From: Chitinophagaceae bacterium
Lineage (GTDB): Bacteria > Bacteroidota > Bacteroidia > Chitinophagales > Chitinophagaceae
DNA: 64,000 nt
Assembly: GCA_023957155.1 (NCBI GenBank)
Contig: JAMLHK010000005.1
Coordinates: 305,639 to 369,638 of the forward strand
Direction: 5' to 3'
The notes below the pieces were generated by a model that saw nothing but the letters and a program-made list of their open reading frames with translations, made no database searches and had not been told where the DNA came from. Shown here one piece after another: positions 51,947 to 60,437 of this stretch. Every line of letters starts with the position of its first letter. The first letter of the stretch is position 1. A program made the position numbers and the translations under genes.

Positions 51947-53074
51947 TCATTCGTCTGTTTTGTCTAATACTTGCGTTAATTGATGCAGCTTGTCGGCTAA
52001 TATTTTCTTGTCAATCAATTTTGTTTCGTAGTCGGCAATTATTGCAGGACTTATATTGCGTGCCATTGCATATTCTACCACTTCAATTTCTTTGCCTTTG
52101 CAGAGCAAAATACCAATACTTGGATTTTCGTGTGGTCGTTTTACATCACGGTCTAATGCCTCCAAATAGAAATTGAGTTTGCCTAAAAATTCGGGTTCAA
52201 AATCTTCAATTTTCAATTCAAACAATACCAAACATTGCAAATCACGATGATAAAAAAGTAAATCGGTACGATAATCTTTGTTGCCAACTTGAACACGAAA
52301 TTGTTCGCCCATATAGGTAAAACCTTTGCCGATTTCCAAAATAAATTTTTGGAGGTTGATCGTAATAGCTTTTTCCAAATCTTTTTCGCTATGTCCGTCC
52401 GGTAAGTCCAAAAACTCAAACATATATGGGTCTTTGAAAAAGTTTTCGGGTAATTGTGTTTGCACTCCCGAAACCAGTTTGTTTGAAAGCATTGTGCGTT
52501 CAAATGTTGCCGTCTTGATTTGTCGTTCCAACTCTCTAACTGCAAGCTTTTCTGTTACTGCTAACAGTAAGTAGAATAAGGTCTCTCCGGCTCTTTTTGT
52601 TTTGCTTAGAATATGCAGATGAGATGACCATTGTATTTGTGTCAACACTGTTGACACAAATTTATTATGCTGATTATCAATGTTTTGTAATTGTGTCAGC
52701 GCTGATGACACTTTTTGATTGTCCTCCGAAATTTGTACCGCCAGAGGTGACACTTTTGGCATTGTGGTATCTAACCAAAGGTTAAAAACTTCGTTTTCGG
52801 GTGTGTATAGCTCAAAAAACTGTTTCATTCTATACAAACCTCTGCGGTTGAAACCTGAAAGATTTGGAACTTTTGATTGAATAAAATCTGCTAATTGCTG
52901 AACGGTGTTTTCGCCCCACTTATCCGAACTTACTTTGTCAGAAACAATTTTACCCACATTAAAATACAGCAAAACCAACTCGCTGTTTGCTTTGCTGTAA
53001 ACACGGTTTCGTGCTTCAGTTATGAGCGTAAGAATATGCTCAAAATCTTGTTTGTATGTATTATCTAAATTCAT
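51947..53074 (-). CDS. YhcG-type PDDEXK nuclease (DUF1016)
   Basis: A 375-residue protein from the ATG at 53074 (M-N-L-D-N-T-Y-K-Q-D-F); 38 upstream codons without family features are left out. The N-terminal DUF1016_N domain (residues 10-150) includes L-V-L-L-Y-F-N-V-G-K-I-V-S-D-K and G-F-N-R-R-G-L-Y-R-M-K-Q-F. The C-terminal nuclease domain has the PD-(D/E)xK core Y-R-T-D-L-L-F-Y and V-L-F-E-L-K-I-E-D-F. YhcG proteins are widespread on mobile DNA and often near restriction-modification genes; their substrate is not certain. Base composition is clearly more AT-rich than in rimM and pyrD, and a palindrome follows its 3' end, both signs of transfer. Confidence 0.9.
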   Translation of the reverse strand: MNLDNTYKQDFEHILTLITEARNRVYSKANSELVLLYFNVGKIVSDKVSSDKWGENTVQQLADFIQSKVPNLSGFNRRGLYRMKQFFELYTPENEVFNLWLDTTMPKVSPLAVQISEDNQKVSSALTQLQNIDNQHNKFVSTVLTQIQWSSHLHILSKTKRAGETLFYLLLAVTEKLAVRELERQIKTATFERTMLSNKLVSGVQTQLPENFFKDPYMFEFLDLPDGHSEKDLEKAITINLQKFILEIGKGFTYMGEQFRVQVGNKDYRTDLLFYHRDLQCLVLFELKIEDFEPEFLGKLNFYLEALDRDVKRPHENPSIGILLCKGKEIEVVEYAMARNISPAIIADYETKLIDKKILADKLHQLTQVLDKTDE

Positions 53075-53156
53075 CTTATCCTGTTTCAAAGTTACACATT
53101 TTGCAATGGGAATTAGGATAACAAGCAACGAAAAGGGTCGAGAAGAAAATTCTAAA

Positions 53157-53410
53157 TTAAGTCTGCTTTTGCTTCTGCGATTTTTCACCTTTGAAAGTAA
53201 GATCAGCTATTCCGCTAATTTTTCCTTCCGGAAGTCTTCCTGTAAATTCAACGGATGTTAAGCGGGTCTTCTTCCTAAACAACTTGTTGAACGATTGCGA
53301 ATGTTCAAAACTTAATTGATAAGTAATTTCGGAAACCGACAAATTTGTTGTTGTCAAATATTCTTTTACTTTTTCTATTAATTTGTCGTGAATGCTCTTT
53401 GCCCATATCT
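53157..53410 (-). pseudogene. AraC-family regulator, 3' remnant
   Basis: About 80 codons matching only the C-terminal DNA-binding domain of AraC regulators: K-V-K-E-Y-L-T-T-T-N-L-S-V-S-E-I-T-Y-Q-L-S-F-E-H-S-Q-S is the second helix-turn-helix, and L-F-R-K-K-T follows. The sensor domain and first helix-turn-helix are missing. The open frame could start inside the 3' end of pyrD (ATG at 53441), but those codons are not AraC-like. It is probably the residue of a gene cut at the pyrD border when DNA was inserted or lost. Confidence 0.65.
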
Positions 53411-53413
53411 GTA

Positions 53414-54487
53414 TTATTCCGGTAGTACCAGATCCCTGCATATTTTTTTTACAATTCCCGGACCTTCATAGATAAAGCCGGTCCACACCTGCACCAGTAT
53501 GGCGCCTGCCTTTAATTTTTCGGCGGCATCATTGCCGGAAAATATACCTCCGCTGCCTATAACAGGTATGGATGCGTGCGTTTGCCGGGTGATCTGCTGT
53601 ATGATTTGTGTGGATCGTTGTTGTACCGGTTTACCGCTTAATCCTCCTGCTCCTATGCGGCTGATCACAGAAGCCGGCGTTTGCAGCCCTTCCCTGCCGA
53701 TAGTGGTATTGGCAGCTACAATGCCATCAAGTTGAATTTCCTGTGCCAGGTCAATGACATCGTTAATTTGCTCATCACTTAAATCGGGTGCGATTTTCAG
53801 TAATATCGGTTTGGAATTCGGCCGGGTTATATTGATGTTTTGCAGGTTCTGCAGGATCTTCCTGAGCGCGTCTTTTTCCTGCAAGGCTCTTAGTCCCGGG
53901 GTATTGGGAGAGCTGACATTTACCACAAAATAATCTACATAGTTGAACAGTGCGGTAAAGCAAATTTCATAGTCTTTCCAGGCATCCTCATTGGCCGTTG
54001 ACTTATTTTTCCCGATGTTACCGCCTATAATTAGCGATGGGGTATGCCTGTTAGTATTCTGCTGTTCTCTCCACTGGCGTAACCTGCCGGCAATCATTGC
54101 TGCCCCGTCATTATTAAATCCCATTCGGTTTATCAGTGCGTTGTCTTTGGGCAGGCGGAACAGCCTCGGCTTATCATTTCCCGGCTGTGCTTTTGGCGTT
54201 ACCGTTCCTATTTCAACAAACCCGAACCCGAGGCATTCCAACTCTCGCAGATACTTTGCATTTTTGTCGAAGCCGGCTCCCAGTCCAACCGGGTTAGAAA
54301 AAGTAAGAGTTGAGTGTTTGGTTTGTAAAACAGTTATTAGACGGTCGTTTCCGGGAGGCGTAAATCGTTTTTTGATGCCTTTCCTTATCCAGTTTATGCT
54401 GCATAAGAAATGCAGTAGGTTCATGGAAAAATAATGTACCCTTTCCGGCGGGAAAAGGAAAAGCATATTCCGCAATAATGTGTACAT
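53414..54487 (-). CDS. pyrD: Dihydroorotate dehydrogenase (quinone)
   Basis: A 357-residue class 2 enzyme that oxidises dihydroorotate to orotate at the membrane, passing electrons to quinone. The N-terminal amphipathic part (first 35 residues, M-N-L-L-H-F-L-C) is typical of class 2. FMN and substrate sites include N-P-V-G-L-G-A-G-F-D-K-N, the catalytic Ser in V-V-N-V-S-S-P-N-T-P-G-L, and G-G-L-S-G-K-P-V and I-G-S-G-G-I-F-S-G. It is the chromosomal boundary of the accessory insert at 51.8-53.4 kb. Confidence 0.95.
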   Translation of the reverse strand: MYTLLRNMLFLFPPERVHYFSMNLLHFLCSINWIRKGIKKRFTPPGNDRLITVLQTKHSTLTFSNPVGLGAGFDKNAKYLRELECLGFGFVEIGTVTPKAQPGNDKPRLFRLPKDNALINRMGFNNDGAAMIAGRLRQWREQQNTNRHTPSLIIGGNIGKNKSTANEDAWKDYEICFTALFNYVDYFVVNVSSPNTPGLRALQEKDALRKILQNLQNINITRPNSKPILLKIAPDLSDEQINDVIDLAQEIQLDGIVAANTTIGREGLQTPASVISRIGAGGLSGKPVQQRSTQIIQQITRQTHASIPVIGSGGIFSGNDAAEKLKAGAILVQVWTGFIYEGPGIVKKICRDLVLPE

Positions 54488-54710
54488 AATGGTGCGAAGT
54501 TAATAAAGGAAACGTGGCATAATAAACTTTCTTCAGATCTGTTAGCGGATATTCTGTTACAGAAATGCACAGAATAGTATTAACTTTATTAGCGCCCCAT
54601 CCTCATACCTACTGACGAACCTGATGCTGTAACCCTTCTATCTAATTCTTTCATCTGCTTCTTTAAATCCGGTTATTGTTACCGAGAGGGCGAAGCTATG
54701 TTTAAACACC

Positions 54711-55925
54711 ATGACCACTGTACAGATAAAAGTCATTACGCATCATAACAGAGATTGTATTGCCGTTTATTTTGGTTATAGATCTGCTTTGCAAATTGCT
54801 ATTAGGAAAATTAATGGTATCCGGTGGAGCCACACCAATAAATGCTGGTGGCTGCCGTTGAGCAAAGAAAACCATTTAACTATTGTTCAGGCTTTACAGG
54901 GTATAGCGCCGGTAGATGATAAAGACGTTAAAGACTGGCTTACCCGCCAACCGGTTCCGGACAAACCGGCAGATTTATCACCCGCCGGCAGAAACGGACA
55001 GAACAACCGGTTGGGTCAAAAACAAAATTACAGGGCGGCTAAAGATATTGTACATAAAGTAAACAGCCACGTACTTGCCAGGATGAAACAACACCTGGTA
55101 TTAAAACGCTATAGCTCCTCCACCATCAGAACGTATCTGAATGAAATGCATGTGTTTTTGCTTACCATAAAACAACATCCGGCAGATGATTTTACTATTG
55201 ACCGGATAAAAGATTATTTACAGTATTGTTCGGAAAAGCTGGGGCTGAGTGAAAACACCCTTCACAGCAGGATCAATGCACTGAAGTACTATTATGAACA
55301 GGTACTGAACAGGGAAAAATTCTTTTGGGAGGTACCTCGTCCTAAGAAGCCGCAGGCGCTGCCCAAACTTTTGAACGAAACTGAGATTGGAAGATTATTT
55401 AATGCCCTTACCAATAAAAAGCATAAGGCGATGCTGTTTACCGCATACAGCGCCGGGCTGCGGGTAAGCGAAATAGTGAATTTGAAGATAGCTGATATTG
55501 ACAGCGGGCGGATGCAGATATTTATAGCGCGGGCCAAGGGAAAGAAAGACAGGTATGTTAACCTTAGTCCTGTTCTTTTAGACATTCTGAGGAATTATAT
55601 CCGGCAGTACAAACCTAAGCCCAGGGTATATTTGTTTGAGTCGGAACAGACGTTCACATCGTATCCTACCCGGACGGTGCAGCAGATTTTTTCCAATGCG
55701 AAGCAAAAGGCCGGCATTAGTAAGGCGGTAGGTATACACAGTCTACGCCACAGTTTTGCCACGCATTTATTAGATAGGGGGACGGATATCCGGTATATAA
55801 AAGAATTGCTGGGTCATTTCAGCATAAGAACTACGGAGCGCTATCTGCATGTAAGCAAGAGGCAATTGGTAAATATTATAAGTCCTTTTGATGATTTATG
55901 GAAGAGTGGGGAGGTTAACTGGTAA
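54711..55925 (+). CDS. Tyrosine recombinase / integrase with N-terminal extension
   Basis: A 404-residue tyrosine recombinase. Residues 1-95 are an extra N-terminal domain with I-R-W-S-H-T-N-K-C-W-W-L-P-L. The core-binding SAM-like domain (about 120-215) follows, then the catalytic domain. Catalytic residues fit: Arg in S-A-G-L-R-V-S-E-I, Lys in G-K-K-D-R-Y, H-S-L-R-H-S-F-A-T-H, and the nucleophile Tyr in T-T-E-R-Y-L-H-V. It carries no motif that would class it as an integron IntI. It stands alone, 410 bp before an IS91-type unit, upstream of the cassette-like genes. Confidence 0.92.
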   Translation: MTTVQIKVITHHNRDCIAVYFGYRSALQIAIRKINGIRWSHTNKCWWLPLSKENHLTIVQALQGIAPVDDKDVKDWLTRQPVPDKPADLSPAGRNGQNNRLGQKQNYRAAKDIVHKVNSHVLARMKQHLVLKRYSSSTIRTYLNEMHVFLLTIKQHPADDFTIDRIKDYLQYCSEKLGLSENTLHSRINALKYYYEQVLNREKFFWEVPRPKKPQALPKLLNETEIGRLFNALTNKKHKAMLFTAYSAGLRVSEIVNLKIADIDSGRMQIFIARAKGKKDRYVNLSPVLLDILRNYIRQYKPKPRVYLFESEQTFTSYPTRTVQQIFSNAKQKAGISKAVGIHSLRHSFATHLLDRGTDIRYIKELLGHFSIRTTERYLHVSKRQLVNIISPFDDLWKSGEVNW

Positions 55926-56240
55926 TATATTTAGATAACAATGTAAATTATATAATATTAGATTGTTGGTTATTAACCTGTTATATTCTAATGGATATTA
56001 GTTATACAAAAAGATCGTGTAGAATGATCCTGCTGTTTGTCAATGGATTTGTTCGCGGCGGATTGTACTAATGATAATTCAGGATATATAATGTTATCCT
56101 ATTGATTTTCAGCCAGGAAAAATTGCATCAGTGCAGCTAATAGCGTAAATTTATGCGTTGAACCAACATCGCCTGTAAGGCGATGAGTTTTAAAGGTTGT
56201 ACCTTATAGGATATTTATTCATTTATAAAACTATAAGGTT
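55926..56240. other. Spacer between integrase and IS91-type unit
   Basis: About 315 bp. The first 90 bp are very AT-rich, with inverted AACAAT/ATTGTT words. The left terminal repeat of the IS91-type unit starts at 56015. After it are short hairpins (for example CATCGCC / GGCGATG near 56168-56184), and no gene. Confidence 0.55.
56015..56027 (+). repeat. Left 13-bp terminal inverted repeat of IS91-type unit
   Basis: TCGTGTAGAATGA, the exact complement of TCATTCTACACGA at 58669-58681. The two copies bracket the recombinase and HUH transposase genes. Confidence 0.7.
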
Positions 56241-57142
56241 ATGGAAAAAAAACATTAAGTCCGCAAGCAGTTGCGGCATTGGAGAAAACCGATCAGTATT
56301 TATCCATCGGTCACTACAGCCCCCTTACCATTCGTAATTATCTCAGTGAGCTCCGGTATGTTTTCGTTTATTATGCAGATGTAGATCCACTTGATTTTAC
56401 AGAGGATATGATATTGCAATACCTGCTATACCTGTCAAAAACCATCGGGTGCAGCCGCGTAAAATGCAAAATGGCTGCGCAAAGCATTTCTTTCTTTTTC
56501 CGGCATGTGCTTAAAAAAGCATACGTTATACCTACGGTAATTTATCCCAGAACAAGCACCACTCTGCCCGCAGTAATGAACCCCGATGAAATAAAAACAG
56601 TTATTGACAGCGTACAAAATGTAAAACACCGCACCATTATTATACTGCTCTATAGTACAGGTATGCGCCTGGGAGAAATAGCACACTTACGTATTTGTGA
56701 TATTGACAGCAAAAACATGCGCATTAAAGTGGTGCAGGGTAAGGGTGCTAAAGACCGGTATACTATTTTGTCTGAACAGGTATTGCAGGAACTCAGGGCA
56801 TATTACCTCATTTACAAACCACGGGAGTACCTGTTCAATGGGTATCGGCAGGGTAAGCCCATGGGCATGCGTAATATTCAACACCTCGTGCAAAAAGCCA
56901 TAGCCCAGGTGGGGCTGGCTAATAAACACTATACCGTGCATACCATCCGCCATAGTTTTGCCACTCATCTGGTTGATAACGGCGCTGACCTGCATACGGT
57001 AAAAGAACTGCTCGGTCATAGTAATATACAAACCACCATGCGATACCTGCACCTTACTACTGTCCGTACCAGCGGTATCACCAACCCTTACGACAGGTTA
57101 CCGGGCAACTACAGGCAACCACGGTCTTCTTCATTAAAATGA
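56241..57142 (+). pseudogene. Tyrosine recombinase of the IS91-type unit, frame break at A8
   Basis: The ATG at 56241 starts M-E-K-K, but a run of eight A leads to H-stop. With nine A the frame would continue T-L-S-P-Q-A-V-A-A-L-E-K-T-D-Q-Y-L-S and join the long frame to 57142 (about 300 residues). The intact part has L-T-I-R-N-Y-L-S-E-L, catalytic Arg in S-T-G-M-R-L-G-E-I, Lys in G-K-G-A-K-D-R-Y, H-T-I-R-H-S-F-A-T-H and the nucleophile Tyr in T-T-M-R-Y-L-H-L. It may still be made from the TTG at 56279, by slippage on the A tract, or the deletion may be a sequence error. It likely works with the downstream HUH transposase. Confidence 0.75.
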
Positions 57143-57148
57143 CAGACC

Positions 57149-58315
57149 ATGTTGCATTATACAATGCCCGGCGCAACAGTGCAGCAGGCGCTGATGAGCT
57201 ATCATACTCCCCAGGCAGGTGATAATATACATGTCCGGCACGTACTTGAGCGATTGAAACAATGCCGCACTGCCGCTTTGGGGTACCACATATACCAATG
57301 CGATAATCCGGAATGCAGGCATATAAAATATCAGTACCATAGCTGCAGAGACAGGCATTGCCCTAACTGCGGCGCTATAAAAAAACAGGAATGGATAGAA
57401 GCACGCACCCAGGAGCTATTGCCTGTAAAATATTATCATGTAGTATTTACCCTGCCTCATGAGCTTAACAGCCTGGTGATGGGTAACCGGAAGCTTTTAT
57501 ACAAGCTGCTCTTTGATGCTTCGGCTCAAACGCTGCTCAGCTTTGCAAAAGACAAAAAGTATCTCGCCGCCCAACCCGGCATCATCAGTGTATTACATAC
57601 ATGGGGGCAGCAGCTTAGCTTTCATCCGCATATACACTGTATTGTAAGTGGTGGTGGTATTACCGATGAGCATTGCTGGAAGGATGCCTCAAAAAACATT
57701 TACCGTTTTTTGTTCCCGGTAAAGGCTTTAAGCATAGTATACAGGGCTAAGTTTTTACAGCGCTTGCAATTGCTGATCAGCAATGGTGAAGTAAAGCCGG
57801 CAGATACAGATACGCCCCAACTCATAAAGCTTTTATACAGTAAAGATTGGGTAGTATATGCCAAAGCTCCTTTTGCAGGACCTCAGGCTGTAATTGAATA
57901 CCTGGGAAGATATACCCATAAAGTGGCTATCAGCAATCACAGGATAACAGGTATTGACCACCAAAACAAAACAGTAAGCTTTACCTATAAAGACTATGCT
58001 GATAACGGTAAACAAAAACAAATGACCCTCGATGCCGGAGAGTTTATCCGGCGTTTTGAGCAGCACATCCTGCCTGAAAGGTTTACCAAGATCAGATCCT
58101 ACGGGTACCTGAGCAACAGGAAGCGGCGCCAGTGTATCAATGCCATACTAAAAACAATGAAGCTCCCACAGCACAGGGGGCTGGTAAAAATACCCCTGGA
58201 AATACGTATGAAAGAAATGTATGGTATAGCTATACAGGAATGTCCCTGCTGTAAAAAGGAGACACTGCAATTATTGGCTGTCTACGTTCCGTGGAAGAAG
58301 GCAGATGATGGGTAA
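57149..58315 (+). CDS. IS91-family HUH transposase
   Basis: A 388-residue rolling-circle transposase. The N-terminal zinc-binding domain has C-D-N-P-E-C-R-H and C-R-D-R-H-C-P-N-C-G. The catalytic HUH motif is S-F-H-P-H-I-H-C-I-V near residue 155, and the nucleophile Tyr is probably in E-Y-L-G-R-Y-T-H-K-V-A-I-S (near residue 250). Near the end is a second Cys pair (C-P-C-C-K). It starts 6 bp after the recombinase stop. The protein is full length with no frame break. Confidence 0.93.
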   Translation: MLHYTMPGATVQQALMSYHTPQAGDNIHVRHVLERLKQCRTAALGYHIYQCDNPECRHIKYQYHSCRDRHCPNCGAIKKQEWIEARTQELLPVKYYHVVFTLPHELNSLVMGNRKLLYKLLFDASAQTLLSFAKDKKYLAAQPGIISVLHTWGQQLSFHPHIHCIVSGGGITDEHCWKDASKNIYRFLFPVKALSIVYRAKFLQRLQLLISNGEVKPADTDTPQLIKLLYSKDWVVYAKAPFAGPQAVIEYLGRYTHKVAISNHRITGIDHQNKTVSFTYKDYADNGKQKQMTLDAGEFIRRFEQHILPERFTKIRSYGYLSNRKRRQCINAILKTMKLPQHRGLVKIPLEIRMKEMYGIAIQECPCCKKETLQLLAVYVPWKKADDG

Positions 58316-58712
58316 GAAAAATAACGAACAGGAAAATTAAATATGGATCAAAACAAACGTTGCACGGCGATGTAACAGCACTATATTGCCTCAGCATCAA
58401 AAAACGTTCAGAAAAACAGTAATAAAAACGTATTTTAGAGACGCCAGCCGGTAGCTGCTCCTCCGCTAAAGCAATACCAGGCGGTAAAGACTAAAAAACA
58501 AAACCAGACAACCACCACGAGAAAAGCTAAAGACCGATACTTTCTCCCTAATGGCAAACATTACGGCGATGTCGGCCAACTCAAAAGTATACCACAAAGC
58601 CCCGTAACTTTCTTTAAGGACGGGGCTTTATCAGGGGGCTTTGCGGATACTTTTCTGTGTGTTGTGCGTCATTCTACACGACCCCATTCCATAACATATA
58701 ACCTTAATAAAA
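58316..58712. other. Non-coding right end of IS91-type unit and ABC leader
   Basis: About 400 bp. Nested inverted repeats at 58583-58654: outer arms AAAAGTAT / ATACTTTT and inner CAAAGCCCC paired either with GGGGCTTT (58622-58629) or GGGGGCTTTG (58634-58643). This is a switchable structure suited to the end of a rolling-circle element or a terminator. The unit ends at 58681 and the ABC gene starts at 58713. No gene is seen. Confidence 0.55.
58669..58681 (-). repeat. Right 13-bp terminal inverted repeat of IS91-type unit
   Basis: TCATTCTACACGA, exact complement of the left copy at 56015-56027. Confidence 0.7.
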
Positions 58713-59618
58713 TTGACAATAATAGAAACTCAAAACCTTGATTTTGCTTTTAGTAAAGGCGACCTTGTTTTAGAAGGATTAAATCTAAAAGTTGAGCAAG
58801 GTTCAATTTATGGATTTCTTGGACCAAATGGTTCGGGCAAGACAACAACCATTCGGTTGCTTTTAGGACTTCTGCCAAACTCTAAGGATAATATCAAATT
58901 ATTTGGACACAATTTTAAAAATGACAGAATTAACATTCTTTCAAAGACAGGTTCGCTAATTGAGCAACCATCTTTATACGAGCATCTTTCGGGGTTTGAC
59001 AATTTAGAAATTACCCGCAGAATAAGAAACGCAAATAAAAATAGTATAGACAAAGCTCTTGAACTTGTGGACTTGAAAACCGCATCTGGAAAAAAAGTAA
59101 AAGAATACTCATTAGGGATGAAGCAGCGTTTGGGACTTGCTATTGCGTTGCTTTCTGAACCGGAGCTTTTAATATTAGACGAGCCGGTAAATGGCTTAGA
59201 CCCAAACGGAATTATTGAAATCAGGGAATTGCTTTTGAAATTGAACAAAGAAAATGGCATCACGATTTTTTTATCAAGCCATCTGCTTTCCGAAATAGAA
59301 AAAATTGTTACTCATTTAGGAGTTTTAAGTAAAGGGAAATTAGTTTTTCAAGGGCAATATAACGACCTCAAAGAATTGCAGAATAAATCTGCAACGATTC
59401 ATATTGAAACAAGCGACAATCAAAAAGCATCTGAAATTATTAGTGCTAAATTTCAAGCACCTTCCTTGCTAAACTCACATTTAATGGTTCATTATCAAGA
59501 CAAGGAACAAATTGCTGCTATCTGTAAACTGCTGGTAGAAACAAACATTGACATATATAAAATGCAGTTACAAAATAATGACCTTGAAAATATATTTTTA
59601 GAAATTACAAAAAACTAA
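58713..59618 (+). CDS. ABC transporter ATP-binding protein, bacitracin/lantibiotic-export type
   Basis: A 301-residue ATPase. It starts with TTG (M-T-I-I-E-T-Q-N-L-D-F), since no in-frame ATG lies between an upstream stop and the Walker A; the N-terminus has the normal family length. Walker A is G-P-N-G-S-G-K-T-T, the signature Y-S-L-G-M-K-Q-R-L-G, Walker B L-L-I-L-D-E-P-V-N-G-L-D-P, and the H-loop S-S-H-L-L. The pattern is that of bacitracin or lantibiotic self-protection exporters. Its stop overlaps the permease start (TAATG). Codon use is AT-rich compared with core genes. The IS91-type unit ends 31 bp upstream and may have taken away the original promoter. Confidence 0.93.
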   Translation: MTIIETQNLDFAFSKGDLVLEGLNLKVEQGSIYGFLGPNGSGKTTTIRLLLGLLPNSKDNIKLFGHNFKNDRINILSKTGSLIEQPSLYEHLSGFDNLEITRRIRNANKNSIDKALELVDLKTASGKKVKEYSLGMKQRLGLAIALLSEPELLILDEPVNGLDPNGIIEIRELLLKLNKENGITIFLSSHLLSEIEKIVTHLGVLSKGKLVFQGQYNDLKELQNKSATIHIETSDNQKASEIISAKFQAPSLLNSHLMVHYQDKEQIAAICKLLVETNIDIYKMQLQNNDLENIFLEITKN

Positions 59619-60403
59619 TGCAGAACGTAATTAGAAATGTAGGTACAGAATTTATAAAGTCAAAGAAAACATTTGCCTGGTGGCTTGTAATTCTTGGAGC
59701 AGCCTTTATGCCAGTATTTGTATCCTTTGTCTTTTTAAGCAAATGGAAACACTTGATTCCTCAACAAGGACACAACCCTTGGGACGATTTTACAGAAATG
59801 TCGTGGAAAGGGATGGGTTTTTTATACACACCCCTTTTTATTGTTTTGCTAACTTGTTTATTCTTCAACATTGAACATAAGAACAATACATGGAAACATA
59901 TTTTCACTCTTCCGATTTTAAAGAGTAGTATTTACCTTAATAAACTCTTGACACTACTTATTTTCATTGCACTGTTTTACATTCTTTACATTCCAATTTG
60001 GATAGGTTGTGGGTTCTTGGTCGGGTTTATAAAACCTCAATTACAGTTGACAAATCATGCGCCTGATTACATTTCCTTATTGAGTTTATGTTTTCATTCT
60101 TTTATTGCTTCACTTGGAGTACTTGCTATTCATTTTTGGCTAAGTATTCGCTTTAAGAACATGATTATACCAATAGCTATTGCTATTGTGGGAGGCATAA
60201 TATGGGTAGCTTTGTATCAGGGACGAGTAGAAGAAATCACATATTTCCCATACGCTTACAATTATTCAACTGTTAACCCGCCGTATTGGGTTGAGCAAAA
60301 AATGTTTGGAATTTTTCCTCAACATGAAATGTTGAGTATACTTTATTTTATCTTATTTTCAGCCTTGAGCTATCGCTATTTTATCAAGACATTTAAAGGA
60401 TAG
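59618..60403 (+). CDS. ABC transporter permease
   Basis: A 261-residue ABC-2-type permease of the lantibiotic-immunity kind with six membrane helices: near residues 20-38, 64-84 (G-F-L-Y-T-P-L-F-I-V-L-L-T-C-L-F), 100-135, 152-172, 180-198 and 236-256. The motif N-N-T-W-K-H-I-F-T-L-P between helices 2 and 3 is typical. It overlaps the ATPase gene by one base and so is translationally coupled. Together they would form an exporter that removes a peptide or lipid-active compound from the membrane. It ends 34 bp before a 200-bp palindrome. Confidence 0.9.
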   Translation: MQNVIRNVGTEFIKSKKTFAWWLVILGAAFMPVFVSFVFLSKWKHLIPQQGHNPWDDFTEMSWKGMGFLYTPLFIVLLTCLFFNIEHKNNTWKHIFTLPILKSSIYLNKLLTLLIFIALFYILYIPIWIGCGFLVGFIKPQLQLTNHAPDYISLLSLCFHSFIASLGVLAIHFWLSIRFKNMIIPIAIAIVGGIIWVALYQGRVEEITYFPYAYNYSTVNPPYWVEQKMFGIFPQHEMLSILYFILFSALSYRYFIKTFKG

Positions 60404-60437
60404 GAATATACTTTAGGGTGACACGAAGAAGAACGAA

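Larger units (their letters stand above)
56015..58681 (+). mobile_element. IS91-type unit with tyrosine recombinase and HUH transposase
   Basis: A 2667-bp unit bounded by perfect 13-bp inverted repeats, with a tyrosine recombinase gene followed 6 bp later by an IS91-family transposase gene. Classical IS91 elements move by rolling circle and lack terminal inverted repeats, so the repeats and the added recombinase are notable. The right 365 bp are non-coding and hold nested stem-loops (58583-58654) that could be the replication origin or terminus. The right end lies only 31 bp before the TTG start of the ABC transporter gene. No target duplication is seen, as expected for HUH elements. Confidence 0.75.

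Noticed and set aside
56015-58681. Classical integron platform (intI plus attI)
   Set aside because: The recombinase here is bound to an IS91-type transposase inside its own terminal repeats, so it is not the integrase of the cassette-like array. The 404-aa integrase upstream is not identifiable as IntI from motifs alone.
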